A DNA stretch of 64,000 nucleotides from Pyrinomonadaceae bacterium (GCA_017983495.1 JAGOBH010000001.1:744001-808000), one strand, 5' to 3'; positions 37,550 through 46,994 are shown, numbered from the stretch's first letter. Notes: generated from the sequence alone by a model not told the origin. Numbers and translations: made by a program.

Positions 37550-37957
37550 TCAGGGCTCGACGATGTAAGCAATGAACCTGAACGTGCCGTTCGCTCTGAC
37601 GAATATCAGATGTGCGGCGTCCTCAGTCGTGATGTCGTAGGTACCGTCATCGCCGCGTGAAAAAAGGGGATTGCGTTCGGAAACGAACTGGCTCGGCCGC
37701 GTTCCAAATACTTCGCTGAAGCGCCTCAAAAACTGCGATCGCGACATTGTTCCCTCGTTGCCAGCGTCAAAACCGTATTTGAACGGGAACCGCGTCATCG
37801 AAGTTACCTTTGTTTTCTCGCCCCTATTAGCGGCCTTTTTGAATGCGGCAAAAAACGCGCGAAAACTCTTTGGAGCCGAACTAAGCCGCGTGTCCTGAGC
37901 TGCAACGGAAGCGACAACCAACAACACTGCGATCGGAACGATTAATAATCTTTTCAT
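37550..37957 (-). CDS. Secreted hypothetical protein
   Basis: The product has 135 residues from the ATG at 37955-37957. This start gives a clean signal peptide (MKRLLIVPIAVLLVVASVAAQ), whereas an upstream in-frame start adds 19 residues of unlikely sequence. The mature part has an FRAFFAAFKKAANRGEKTKVTSMTRFPF helix-strand and a beta ending (YDITTEDAAHLIFVRANGTFRFIAYI), similar in look to small SnoaL/DUF4440-like periplasmic folds, though I cannot place it. The function is unknown. Confidence 0.7.
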   Translation of the reverse strand: MKRLLIVPIAVLLVVASVAAQDTRLSSAPKSFRAFFAAFKKAANRGEKTKVTSMTRFPFKYGFDAGNEGTMSRSQFLRRFSEVFGTRPSQFVSERNPLFSRGDDGTYDITTEDAAHLIFVRANGTFRFIAYIVEP

Positions 37958-38084
37958 GGCTGAACTCTCAATTTCGGATGCATACGAGATTACCACAAAG
38001 CCGAGTGCTCTCATCTAACAATTATCGACCGTTACGGTGCAGCCGTACGCAGACAGGTTAACCGGCAAGGATTTTGTTGGTTCC

Positions 38085-38192
38085 ATGCTGGCTTTCCGTT
38101 CGAGGCAGGTTAGTCCGTATGAAGGGAAAGATCTAGTGCAGTGCCACGAGTGTGCGGCACCTCACAATTGGTTAGCAGAAATAATGGGATAA
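38085..38192 (+). pseudogene. Short frame with RING-like CHEC motif, possible gene remnant
   Basis: The frame has 35 codons. The central part PYEGKDLVQCHECAAPHNW resembles the start of prokaryotic RING-finger domains (C-x-x-C-x-A-P-x-H), but it ends before the second metal-ligand cluster. No good ribosome site is seen. It may be a decayed or very small gene, or chance. The rest of the gap 37958-38243 shows nothing else clear. Confidence 0.25.
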
Positions 38193-38243
38193 TCACCACG
38201 TTCGAACATCCAGACAAAAACGGAGCAATGGGAGTATAAGACT

Positions 38244-39292
38244 ATGAGTATCATTAAGTTATCGGCAACAATAATTGCGATCAGTCTATTTTTGATAGCG
38301 TGTAATACGGATCAACCTCGCGAGACGGCGAACGTCCAACCGGTCGTGAGTAGCGGGGCTCTGACTTCGGGCATGTTCGATGCGAATGATTACTGGGCGA
38401 AAGACAATCTGGACCTTCAGCGTGTTGGCGATCTGCTGGAGAGATCCAACAGCCCGCAGGAGTTTGAGGGCTATCTTAATTCCTCCGACGGCATAAACAA
38501 TCTTGACCTGAACGGCGATGGTTATGTCGATTACATCAGCGTCGATGAGTATCAGGATCGCGATGATAATTCACGCGGGCTCTCGATATTCAGCCGGTTT
38601 GGCCCCGACCTTGTCCAGGAGATCGCCCAGGTCATCTTGTACCGCGATGAGCCGCGATATCCGGGTGCTCGCATCGCTTTATACGGCAATGATCAGATCT
38701 ACGGTGATAACCAATACTACGAAACGAACTGGCTGGACCGCAGTCTCGGGATAGCCAAACTGCTGTTCGGCAGCCGTGACACGTATTACCGTTCACCTAT
38801 TACTATAACCAATATCCTGAAGGTTATCGTCCCTATCAAGTGGTCGAGACGCCGTATTACAGAACGCGTATTGAGCAGCTGTATCCGCGCCCGGTGTTCA
38901 CTTACACGGCAAATCCAGTCTGGTTCACCAGGGTCAAGATCAAGTCGCCGAACAACGGGCTACATCTTGGACAGATAAAGGCCAGGTTTGTTAAGCCGAC
39001 CAAGGAACAGGCCGAGTTCATTAAGAACAATCCGGGCAGGCCGCCATTTGTTAAAGCGGATAAGGCCGATAAAGATGACAAGGGCGACAAAGGCGGAAAA
39101 AAGGATGATGTTGCCAAACCGGAAGGCCAGCCGAAAGATGATCGAAAAGCCGATACAGACAAAGGTAATGGGTCCAAGCCCGACAAGGTCAAAAAACAGG
39201 ACGTTGAAAAGCCGGATGCAAAACCTGACCGCGGCGGCAAGGACACTGGTAAGGGCTCCGGCAAGGGTTCTGACAAAGGCAAGAAACCTTAA
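38244..39292 (+). pseudogene. Lipoprotein gene with a frameshift near 38797
   Basis: The first frame (from 38244) begins with a lipoprotein signal ending LFLIAC and has an EF-hand-like DLNGDGYVDYISVDE (about residue 92). It stays sensible to about DTYYRSP, then turns to unlikely sequence. Reading one base back from about 38797 restores YYYNQYPEGYRPYQVVETPYYRTRIEQLYP and runs to 39292, ending in a Lys/Asp/Gly-rich tail. One missing base therefore splits one gene of about 350 codons. No slippery heptamer is seen at the break. This could be a sequencing error or a true mutation. The family is unknown. Confidence 0.75.
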
Positions 39293-39325
39293 CAGATAAA
39301 AACGCGAGACGAATCGGAGGCCGTA

Positions 39326-39505
39326 TTAGAGTTTAAGACGTTCAAACTGAGCGAACAGCTTGGTGATCTCGGCGTTTAGTTTTTGCTTGGCCGCAAGGTT
39401 TGTTTCGCGGTCACGCTGTTTCACTAGATCCTCGATCTGTTTTTGAAGGTGTTCGGCCTTGGTTTCGGGTTTCTTGGGTTTCGGAACCTGATATTTGTTT
39501 TCCAT
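39326..39505 (-). CDS. Small coiled-coil protein (59 residues)
   Basis: The ATG at 39503-39505 opens a 59-residue frame (starts MENKYQVPKPKKPETKAEHL, ends FAQFERLKL). It is highly charged, with heptad-like spacing through residues 18-57 (LQKQIEDLVKQ, LNAEITKLF). The codons and composition look real, but the ribosome site is weak. It lies downstream of the CxxC-protein gene on the same strand, past a hairpin. The function is unknown. Confidence 0.6.
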   Translation of the reverse strand: MENKYQVPKPKKPETKAEHLQKQIEDLVKQRDRETNLAAKQKLNAEITKLFAQFERLKL

Positions 39506-39551
39506 GGAGCTGATCTATAATGTTGGTCGAAAGACGCAAAAGTTACAAGAA

Positions 39552-39588
39552 AGGGCCGTGCTGGGATCTTGCGATCTCAGACGGCCCT
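39552..39588 (-). terminator. Hairpin, probable minus-strand terminator
   Basis: AGGGCCGT (39552-39559) pairs with ACGGCCCT (39581-39588), with an inner GATC/GATC stem. On the minus strand it is followed by TTTCTTGT. It lies after the gene at 39630. Confidence 0.55.
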
Positions 39589-39629
39589 GCTTCAATGAGC
39601 TATCATTTCCCGAAGGAAACGAAATAAAA

Positions 39630-39983
39630 CTATTCCTGCGAGTGGATCAGGCGGCGTGTCTGGTCGCCGAATAGCACGTCGATCTTTTGCGGTTCGATCA
39701 CAGCTGTGACCTCGCCGCGTCCGAATTTGTCGTGCGTCATCGCCTGTCCCTTGCGGTATTTACGCTGGCGGTCATAGGGCGAGGCGTTTTTGCCTGTTCC
39801 CATGGCAACCGAGGTTTTTACGCCGCGGGTAAAGGTGCTGACTGTTTCGCATGCTTCGCATGACGCCTTGGTGACCTTGCCTTGTTTGGTTACGGTCTGG
39901 ACCTTATGGTTTTGCTCCAGATCGCACGCCGAACACATCATCTCGATCGAATCACCGATCGCATAAGCCGTAGTTTTGATCAT
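39630..39983 (-). CDS. Zinc-finger-like protein with SH3/tudor-like C-terminus
   Basis: The product has 117 residues from the ATG at 39981-39983. Two CxxC pairs (CSAC and CEAC, about 25 apart) with a beta ribbon between them form a likely zinc site. After a basic linker (YDRQRKYRKGQAM) comes HDKFGRGEVTAVIEPQKIDVLFGDQTRRLIHS, a small barrel like that at the C-terminus of UvrD/PcrA. It probably binds nucleic acid or a polymerase-linked partner. It sits 60 bases downstream of a DEAD-box helicase on the same strand. Confidence 0.72.
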   Translation of the reverse strand: MIKTTAYAIGDSIEMMCSACDLEQNHKVQTVTKQGKVTKASCEACETVSTFTRGVKTSVAMGTGKNASPYDRQRKYRKGQAMTHDKFGRGEVTAVIEPQKIDVLFGDQTRRLIHSQE

Positions 39984-40043
39984 ATCGTTATACCTGAAAG
40001 TGGCACGCACCCCTCTTACGGCTGCGTGCCGTCAACCGAAATT

Positions 40044-41252
40044 CTAACGTCCGCGGCGTCCGCCGAATGAACGAAAACTCTTACGAGCCGACGAACCTGC
40101 TTTCTTGGACGGAGCCGATGTCGGCATGTGATGTCCGCCGAAATCCGGCAATACCACGCGTTCGACACGCTCGCCCGTCAGACGCTCGATCGCACGCATC
40201 GAGTGTTCCTCGGCGAGTGTGAAGAGCGTGATGGCGGTTCCCTTGTTACCGGCACGGCCCGTTCGGCCGATGCGGTGAACGTAATCCTCGGGTGCCTCGG
40301 GGATATCGTAATTGATAACGTGCGAGATCGAATCGATATCGATGCCGCGTGCGGCAACGTCGGTCGCGACCAGGACGTTCGTATGTCCCGATTTGAAGCT
40401 GCGAAGAGCTGCTTCACGCTGCGATTGCGAACGGTCGCCGTGGATGCGGTTCGATTTGTGGTCGCGCTTTTCCAAAACGTGAGCAACTCGGTCGGCACCG
40501 CGTTTTGTGCGGGTAAAGACCAGAACGCGTTCGAAATCTTCGCGGTCGAGCAGGTCGAGGAGCAGCGGCATTTTCGATTGCTGAGCAACCGGATAAGCTG
40601 TCTGTTCGATCAGCCCCGAAGCCTTTCCGCGCGGGCTAACCTCGATATAGGTCGGATCTTTAAGCATCGCATAGGCGATGTGTTCGATCTCGGCAGACAT
40701 CGTTGCTGAAAAGAACAGCGTCTGGCGGTTAGCCGGGATCACCTTGACGATCCGCTTGATCGAGGGCAAAAAGCCCATGTCGAGCATGCGGTCAGCCTCG
40801 TCCAGGACGAGGTGCGTCAGATTGTTGAAGTTGATCAGGCCCTGATCCATAAAATCGATCAGGCGGCCCGGCGTTGCGATAATGATGTTCGCACCGCGAC
40901 GCAGAGCGTCCATTTGGCGTTTATAACCGGCTCCGCCGATGATGGCCGTGCACGAAATGCCCTTGGGGGCGAAATCGCGGCAAGCTGCCTCGGTCTGGTT
41001 AGCCAATTCGCGTGTCGGCGAGAGAATAAGAACGCGTGTCCCCGGTTTGCCCTTGTTATCGCCGAGCATTTGTAAGATCGGCAGCAAAAACGCCGCCGTT
41101 TTGCCCGTACCGGTTTCGGCACTGGCGAGAATGTCTCCGCCCTGTAAAAGGACCGGAATTGCCTGCTGTTGAACGGGTGTAGGCTCTGTATAACCCAATT
41201 GCTCACATTTGTCGGTAAAAACCGTCAGTAAGCCTAAATCTTTAAAAGTCAT
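40044..41252 (-). CDS. DEAD-box RNA helicase, RhlE-type
   Basis: The product has 402 residues. All helicase motifs are seen: Q motif (GYTEPTPVQQQAIP), ASAETGTGKT, PTRELANQ, DEAD (VLDEADRM), SAT, and the second domain with ARGIDID and HRIGRTGRAG. The short basic tail (KKAGSSARKSFRSFGGRRGR) is RhlE-like. It should unwind or remodel RNA with ATP, in ribosome assembly or RNA decay. It starts just after a 455-base gap (41253-41707) that holds no clear gene. Confidence 0.94.
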   Translation of the reverse strand: MTFKDLGLLTVFTDKCEQLGYTEPTPVQQQAIPVLLQGGDILASAETGTGKTAAFLLPILQMLGDNKGKPGTRVLILSPTRELANQTEAACRDFAPKGISCTAIIGGAGYKRQMDALRRGANIIIATPGRLIDFMDQGLINFNNLTHLVLDEADRMLDMGFLPSIKRIVKVIPANRQTLFFSATMSAEIEHIAYAMLKDPTYIEVSPRGKASGLIEQTAYPVAQQSKMPLLLDLLDREDFERVLVFTRTKRGADRVAHVLEKRDHKSNRIHGDRSQSQREAALRSFKSGHTNVLVATDVAARGIDIDSISHVINYDIPEAPEDYVHRIGRTGRAGNKGTAITLFTLAEEHSMRAIERLTGERVERVVLPDFGGHHMPTSAPSKKAGSSARKSFRSFGGRRGR

Positions 41253-41360
41253 TAATTAAAAAATCTCAGTATCGACTGATCGACCACCTTGGTACTTAAG
41301 CCAACAGCCTGCCGGCTTTTCCGTAAAGGCGATGGACAAAGTGCACATACGCAAACGGAT

Positions 41361-41383
41361 AGCCAACTAAGTTGGTGCTCAAA
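41361..41383. repeat. Single copy of the AGCCAACTAAGTTGG repeat box
   Basis: AGCCAACTAAGTTGGTGCTC, with CCAACTAAGTTGG as a near-palindrome, matches boxes at 14310, 51701 and (diverged) 52096. It lies in the 41253-41707 gap. Confidence 0.55.
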
Positions 41384-41707
41384 AAAGAGTCTTCAGGATG
41401 TAATAAGAAGTTACTAACGCGGCGTGATCTTCAGTGTAACGGTGGCAAGGAAGGAACAGCGTTCGAGGGCAAACAATAAAGTTGCCGCTTCTAACAGTTA
41501 TAAACGAACCGTTTCTCGAACTATCCATTACGACCCAACGTTTGGGGCGACTTTACCGTCGATGAATGAGATACGGAATTATCAATACATCAGAGTACAG
41601 GGTTTTGGAATAATAAGCAAGCTAATTTCTTAACAAGGCATTTTCGGCGGCCGTGAAGCAACAAACCTTGGGGTCGATGCATCGGACAAAAAGAGGCTTT
41701 GACGACA

Positions 41708-42469
41708 ATGGGAAAGGTTAATATTGACCGGATCAGGGTCGCGTCACCGTGTGCGGTGCCATGGGATTCGATGAAGGGAAACGAGAGCTTGCGGCACTGT
41801 GACCTGTGCAGCCTGAACGTCTACAACATATCAGAATTGACCGTCGCCGAGACCGAGCAGCTTATTGCCGTACGCGAGGGCCGGATATGCATAAGGTTGT
41901 ATCGACGAGCCGATGGCACGGTTATTACCAAAGATTGCCCGGTCGGCCTGCGAAAGGTCAGACAGCGGATGACCCGCATCGCGTCCGCGGCTTTCGCATC
42001 GATACTCGGGTTGGTCACGTTGGGTTACGGACAGAAAGACAATGATTCGGCTTCGATCAAGGATCGGACGGTGGAAGTCGAGTCGCTAATAGTTGGCGAG
42101 AGCATTGTGAAGGGAACAATAGTTGATCCTACCGGAGCGGTGATTCCAAATATCGTCGTGACGCTCTCAAATTTCGCAGGAACCAAAACCGTGATATCGA
42201 ATAATGTTGGCGGATTTGCCTTTCCGACGGTCGAACCTGGTGAATATACCCTCGCTGTATCAGGAGCAAAGGGATTTGATGGCTATCGACGGGAGAAGTT
42301 GATTGTAAGACCGACCTTTTCGATCGACTTTACGATCGCATTGTCGGTAATTTCGGGCGTCGAACTGATCGGCGTTGTTGGTAATGACTCCGAGATGATC
42401 GAGCTCGGGAGTTCTACAATTCGAACAGTAGTAAATGAACGGAAGCTGCGGAGTCTTCCGTTCGAATAG
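41708..42469 (+). CDS. Cys-rich N-domain/carboxypeptidase-regulatory-like domain protein
   Basis: The product has 253 residues from the ATG at 41708 (GAGG 11 bases upstream; a TTG three codons earlier is too close). Residues 10-95 contain SPCAVPWDSMKGNESLRHCDLCSLNVYNIS and RRADGTVITKDCPVGLR, an N-terminal Cys module found with such proteins. A membrane segment (ASAAFASILGLVTLGYG) follows, then a CarboxypepD_reg-like beta sandwich from about 140 (VKGTIVDPTGAVIPNIVVTLS). It is probably anchored with the sandwich outside. The role is unknown. Confidence 0.75.
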   Translation: MGKVNIDRIRVASPCAVPWDSMKGNESLRHCDLCSLNVYNISELTVAETEQLIAVREGRICIRLYRRADGTVITKDCPVGLRKVRQRMTRIASAAFASILGLVTLGYGQKDNDSASIKDRTVEVESLIVGESIVKGTIVDPTGAVIPNIVVTLSNFAGTKTVISNNVGGFAFPTVEPGEYTLAVSGAKGFDGYRREKLIVRPTFSIDFTIALSVISGVELIGVVGNDSEMIELGSSTIRTVVNERKLRSLPFE

Positions 42470-42480
42470 TCCACCGTTAC

Positions 42481-44262
42481 TTAGCGCTTCAGCCAGCCTT
42501 CGCGAACCTTTAGCTGTGTCGCTGTGGCCGCGGGCATTTCGGCAAGGCTGTACGACTGGAAATCACGTGAGCCGACCTTCAGCGGTATCTCCATATCGGC
42601 GCCGTCACGGGTGATCGTCAACTTGATCTCCTTGCCTGCAAATGTGCCGAACGGAGCCTCAAATGGTGAACCGCCGTTGATCTTGGTGATGACATCGCCG
42701 ATCTTAATCTTGGCGGCGTCCGCCGGGCCGTTTGGTTCGACGCCGTTGACGGTAAAGCCCCCGTTTCGCGGCCGAACATTAAAGCCGAAATCAGGCGAAG
42801 CTTCGGTTTTCTTCACTAGATTGTAACCGGCGTAGCCAAAGATGCGGTCATAATCGGGCACGTCGGTGCCAAACACGTAACGGTTAAAGAACTCGTTGTA
42901 ATCCTTTTTCGTCAATCGATTTATGATGCCGATAAGATCAGATGTCGTAAAGCCCTTATTCCATTTGTAATGCTCGTTATACAGGGCGCGCATCACGTCG
43001 TCCAGATTGTATTGTGCCTCGCTGTCGTGGCGAATTGAGAGGTCGAGCAAGGCCGCAAGATTTTGGCCCTGGCCGTAATACGAAATGCCAAAGGCGACGG
43101 GCGTGTCGTATCCCACCCAGGTTGAAACGGACGCGTTTGCCGGCGAGATGTATTTGCGTGCCTCGTTGCTCTCGATCCCGGCAGCGGCACCGGCGACGTT
43201 GGCAAGAAAATCTTCTTTGGACGTCACTCCGCCGCGATATGTGGCGACGATGCCGTAGTAATTCGTAAAGCCCTCAGAAACCCACAACAGCGGCGTTTCG
43301 TTCTCACGCGAATAGTCGTACGGCCACATCTCGGCCGGACGAATCCGCTTGACGTTCCACAGATGAAAGAACTCGTGGGAACCGGTCCCGATGATGCCTT
43401 CGGGGGTCGCTCGTTCCCCGGCGGGGGCGAATGCGACATACGAATTGAGGTGTTCGAGAGCCCCGCTGGCGTTCGACTGTGCCGGCATAAAGAAATAGAA
43501 CGCGACGTATTTCTCGTACGGCAATCCGCCGAATATGGCACTCTGAGCCTTGATCGTGCTTGCCCAGATCTCGGTGAACTTCTTTGATTTTTCGGCGTTG
43601 AATGCCCCGGCCGGAGCGGCAACGAAATAATGTGGTTTGCCCTCGACCTCAAATTGCGTGACGTCAAATTTACCCATCATTGCCGGCGCATCGACCAGCG
43701 TATCGTAATCGGCAGCCTTGAAGACCGACGGGTCTGCTGTCTCCTTTAGGGCCGTCATCAACTTCCAGCCCGCCGGGATCTGAAACTTGACAGTGCTCGG
43801 TGTCGAACGATGGCCGAGCGGCTCAAGAAATAGCTGGATGCCGGTGAAAAACGCGAAATCAGTAGCGATCTTGGCCTGATTCAGCCCAAGTATTGTCGCG
43901 CTGTAATCGTAATCGACCCGGATCTGTTTGATGCCGCGGGTGTCGACGTTCCACGTCTGTTTTCGCGACATCCTTAGCGGCAGCGGTTTACCGGCGGCAT
44001 CCGTAATGCGAAAACGAAGTACGTTCTTGAAATAGTTTTCGACCGTATACCAGCCCGGTGCCCAGGTCGGCAAAGCGAGGTCAAGCCGCGGCTGATCGAT
44101 GTTTTTGATATCGGTAGTGACACGAAATTGCTGGCTGGCAATATCGGTCAGAGATACCGTATATGTGATGTCGAGCTTGTCTTTTTGAGCAAGCGACGTC
44201 TGAACGAACAACAGGATGGCCAAAACGACAAAACTGGGAACGGCACGGCGAAAATACAACAT
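42481..44262 (-). CDS. M61-family metallopeptidase with PDZ domain, exported
   Basis: The product has 593 residues from the ATG at 44260-44262, with GAGGAG nine bases before (a TTG five codons earlier lies on that site). A signal peptide is followed by the M61 N-domain. The catalytic part has HEFFHLWNVKRIRP with HExxH and the later Glu in SEGFTNYYG. A PDZ domain occupies about 490-570 (FTVNGVEPNGPADAAKIKIGDVITKIN). The family cleaves N-terminal Gly/Ala from peptides. It is convergent with the gene at 41708. Confidence 0.93.
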   Translation of the reverse strand: MLYFRRAVPSFVVLAILLFVQTSLAQKDKLDITYTVSLTDIASQQFRVTTDIKNIDQPRLDLALPTWAPGWYTVENYFKNVLRFRITDAAGKPLPLRMSRKQTWNVDTRGIKQIRVDYDYSATILGLNQAKIATDFAFFTGIQLFLEPLGHRSTPSTVKFQIPAGWKLMTALKETADPSVFKAADYDTLVDAPAMMGKFDVTQFEVEGKPHYFVAAPAGAFNAEKSKKFTEIWASTIKAQSAIFGGLPYEKYVAFYFFMPAQSNASGALEHLNSYVAFAPAGERATPEGIIGTGSHEFFHLWNVKRIRPAEMWPYDYSRENETPLLWVSEGFTNYYGIVATYRGGVTSKEDFLANVAGAAAGIESNEARKYISPANASVSTWVGYDTPVAFGISYYGQGQNLAALLDLSIRHDSEAQYNLDDVMRALYNEHYKWNKGFTTSDLIGIINRLTKKDYNEFFNRYVFGTDVPDYDRIFGYAGYNLVKKTEASPDFGFNVRPRNGGFTVNGVEPNGPADAAKIKIGDVITKINGGSPFEAPFGTFAGKEIKLTITRDGADMEIPLKVGSRDFQSYSLAEMPAATATQLKVREGWLKR

Positions 44263-44405
44263 ATTATTACTCCTCAACAGTTTCTCGAATATTACTACAT
44301 TACCGACGTGATCGCGTACGACGTTGCCTGGAAATCGCGGATCTCGGAATCACGTGCGTAGCGGAGTGTGCCGATAAGGCTGTAAAATGCTAGACTTTTT
44401 GAGAA

Positions 44406-45128
44406 ATGCTCGGAAAGCTCCGTAAGAACATACGCGATCTCGGCTACCTCACACCGGTGGCTCTGGTATGTACGTTCATGCCGATCGTCGGCAGCACACT
44501 GCTCTTGATGTTCATCATGCCGATCGGACATTGGCTGCGCGATAACTGGGAGATCGGCATACTCGTATTCCTCGCCGGCACGCTATTCTTCTGCGGCCTT
44601 GCCTTGTTGCCGACAAATATCATCGGCATCGTCAGCGGCTGGGCGTTCGGGTTTGAGGTCGGCCTGCTGGTATTGATGTGCGGCGTTATCGGGTCGTCAT
44701 TCATCTCTTTTGTGATCAACTCGAGGATCAGCGGCGGCCACTTCCCCAAGGTGATCGAAAAATACCCGCGTTCAACCGCTATCTACAAGGCTCTGCTTAA
44801 AGAAGATCTAAAGAAAACGACAATGATCATCATTCTGCTCAGAATGTCGGTGATCATGCCGTTTGCTTTGACCAATTTTCTAATGGCGGCGTCTCGTGCC
44901 CCGATCAGGGCGTTCTTGATAGGAACGGCGGTCGGAATGCTGCCGCGTTCGGCGGCGATGGTGTTCATCGGGTCCGGGCTATCCGAGCTGGATCTGGCGA
45001 ACGGCAGCGAGACGTATCTGTACCTATTCGGGTTGGTCGCGACCATTGTCTCGGTCGCCGTCATCGCCGTGATCAGCCGAAAGGCCCTCGAGCGGCTCAC
45101 CCGCGAAGAAGCCTCGGCCGAGGCGTAG
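44406..45128 (+). CDS. TVP38/TMEM64 (VTT-domain) membrane protein
   Basis: The product has 240 residues with about six hydrophobic segments. The VTT core is visible: LALLPTNIIGIVSGWAFG, then LKKTTMIIILLRMSVIMPFALTNFLMAASRAPIRAFLIGTAVGMLPRSAAMVFIGS. VTT proteins are related to DedA and lipid scramblases. A lipid-transport role is inferred. The stop lies 18 bases from the convergent guaA end. Confidence 0.88.
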   Translation: MLGKLRKNIRDLGYLTPVALVCTFMPIVGSTLLLMFIMPIGHWLRDNWEIGILVFLAGTLFFCGLALLPTNIIGIVSGWAFGFEVGLLVLMCGVIGSSFISFVINSRISGGHFPKVIEKYPRSTAIYKALLKEDLKKTTMIIILLRMSVIMPFALTNFLMAASRAPIRAFLIGTAVGMLPRSAAMVFIGSGLSELDLANGSETYLYLFGLVATIVSVAVIAVISRKALERLTREEASAEA

Positions 45129-45146
45129 ATTCCACCTAAGTTGTGA

Positions 45147-46691
45147 TCATTCCCATTCGATCGTGCTCGGCGGTTTTGATGAGATGTCGTAGACGACACG
45201 ATTGACACCGCGAACCTCGCTCGTGATACGCGACGAGACAGCGGCCAGAAAATCGTGCGGCAGACGAGCCCAATCCGCTGTCATACCGTCGGTCGATGTA
45301 ACAGCGCGAAGAGCAATGGTCTTTTCATAGGTGCGGAAATCGCCCATCACGCCGACCGACTGGATCGGCAGCAGCACGGCAAATGCCTGCCAGACATCGT
45401 TATAGATACCAAAACGATGAAGCTCCTCGATAAAGATGCGGTCTGCCCGCTGCAGCACGTCGATCTTTTCGGGCGTTATGTCGCCGAGAATCCGAACGCC
45501 CAACCCTGGTCCGGGAAATGGATGACGCTCGAGGATCATCTCAGGGATGCCAAGATCGCGCCCTATAACCCGAACTTCGTCCTTAAAGAGCTCGCGCAGC
45601 GGTTCGATGAGTTTGAGGTTCATTTTTTCGGGCAGGCCGCCGACGTTGTGGTGAGTTTTGATCGTGACCGACGCGCCGCGAACCGAGACCGATTCGATAA
45701 CGTCCGGGTAGAGTGTTCCCTGGACGAGCCATTTCACATTGCCGATGCGCTTTGCCTCAGCGTCGAAAATGTCGATGAACTTAGCCCCGATCGCTTTTCG
45801 TTTAAGCTCCGGATCAGTTACGCCGTCAAGAACGCTGTAAAAGTCCGCCGAAGCATCGACGCCGACCACGTTAAGATGCAGATTTTCCTTGTAGGCTTGT
45901 AACGTGTCCTCAAATTCACGATAGCGGAGCAGGCCGTTATTGACGAAAATACATGTCTGTCGGTCGCCGATCGCCTTTTGTACGAGCGCCGCCGCGACGG
46001 TCGAATCGACACCGCCTGAAAGCCCGCAGACGACATGGTCGTCGGGGCCGACGATTGAGCGGATCTTTTCGACCTCTTCACTAATAAACTGTGCCGGCGT
46101 CCAGTCGCCCTTGCAGCCGCAGACAGCGAAGATGAAGTTTCTGATTATCTCTTTGCCGAGCGGCGTATGCGTCACCTCTGGGTGAAACTGGACGCAATAG
46201 ATACCGCGTTCGGCGTTTTCGATAGCCGTGACGACGTCGCCAGTCGTGGCGGTCGTCGTAAAACCAGCCGGGAGACGCGTGACATGGTCGCCGTGGCTCA
46301 TCCAGACATCCAGTTCGAACGGAAGTTCGTTGAACAAAGCGGTTCTGCCGCTCAGCACCTTCAGTTGAGCGTGTCCGTATTCGCGGCGGGCGGCGGGCTC
46401 GGTCGTGCCGCCGAGATCGACCGCAACGAGTTGCATGCCGTAACAAATGCCGAGGATCGGGACGCCGATCTTTTCATAAAAATCGGCGGCGACACGCGGG
46501 GCATCCGCGTCGGTCACGCTCGACGGCCCGCCTGAGAGTATAACCCCCATCGGCTGCTGTGCGGCGATCGCGTCTGCCGACATATGAAAAGGATGGATCT
46601 CGCAATAAACGCCCTGCTCACGCACACGCCGGGCGATGAGCTGTGTATATTGCGAGCCAAAATCGAGGATGATGATAGTTTCGTGGTTCAA
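45147..46691 (-). CDS. guaA: GMP synthase (glutamine-hydrolysing)
   Basis: The product has 514 residues. The glutaminase triad is Cys83 (GICYGMQ), His170 and Glu172 (FHPEVTHT). The ATP-pyrophosphatase loop is LSGGVDST (224-231). The C-terminal dimer domain ends with the standard PPSTIEWE. It converts XMP, ATP and glutamine into GMP in the cytoplasm. Confidence 0.97.
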   Translation of the reverse strand: MNHETIIILDFGSQYTQLIARRVREQGVYCEIHPFHMSADAIAAQQPMGVILSGGPSSVTDADAPRVAADFYEKIGVPILGICYGMQLVAVDLGGTTEPAARREYGHAQLKVLSGRTALFNELPFELDVWMSHGDHVTRLPAGFTTTATTGDVVTAIENAERGIYCVQFHPEVTHTPLGKEIIRNFIFAVCGCKGDWTPAQFISEEVEKIRSIVGPDDHVVCGLSGGVDSTVAAALVQKAIGDRQTCIFVNNGLLRYREFEDTLQAYKENLHLNVVGVDASADFYSVLDGVTDPELKRKAIGAKFIDIFDAEAKRIGNVKWLVQGTLYPDVIESVSVRGASVTIKTHHNVGGLPEKMNLKLIEPLRELFKDEVRVIGRDLGIPEMILERHPFPGPGLGVRILGDITPEKIDVLQRADRIFIEELHRFGIYNDVWQAFAVLLPIQSVGVMGDFRTYEKTIALRAVTSTDGMTADWARLPHDFLAAVSSRITSEVRGVNRVVYDISSKPPSTIEWE

Positions 46692-46784
46692 GCGGCTTAC
46701 TCCGTGCTATTGATAAAAAGACATTATACGTGTGTTGCCGCTGATTGTCAGATTCCTCCATGTCGAACGATCGACCCCTTGGTT

Positions 46785-46994
46785 TCGATTTTCGATCGAG
46801 CGAATGGGGGCAACTGTTTGTTTCTGTCGCTGCCAAATTCAAAGATCGAGGTAGACAATCCGCTTTATTTCCAAGCGCCGTTAAAGCCGGCAAAAGACGA
46901 GAGCGTGATCCCAGACATGCAGGTCGATCGAAGCTGGGATGATATCGGTGACAAATCTAACCGCGAGCTGAGCATTATCAGGACGTTGATCTAA
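46785..46994 (+). pseudogene. Probable C-terminal remnant of an S41-type peptidase
   Basis: A frame of about 70 codons reads FDRANGGNCLFLSLPNSKIE then VDNPLYFQAPLKPAKDESVIPDMQVDRSW to an in-frame TAA. The NGG...F-L-LPNSKIE and IPD-x-x-V pattern fits the end of S41-family peptidase domains (GG...L-LP...PD). Upstream sequence has no continuing match or start. The gap 46692-47031 otherwise shows nothing. It is thus probably a fragment of a lost gene. Confidence 0.4.

Noticed and set aside
46584..46784. Upstream part of the plus-strand frame ending at 46994
   Set aside because: It is antisense to the start of guaA and has no family sense; only the last about 70 codons look protein-like.
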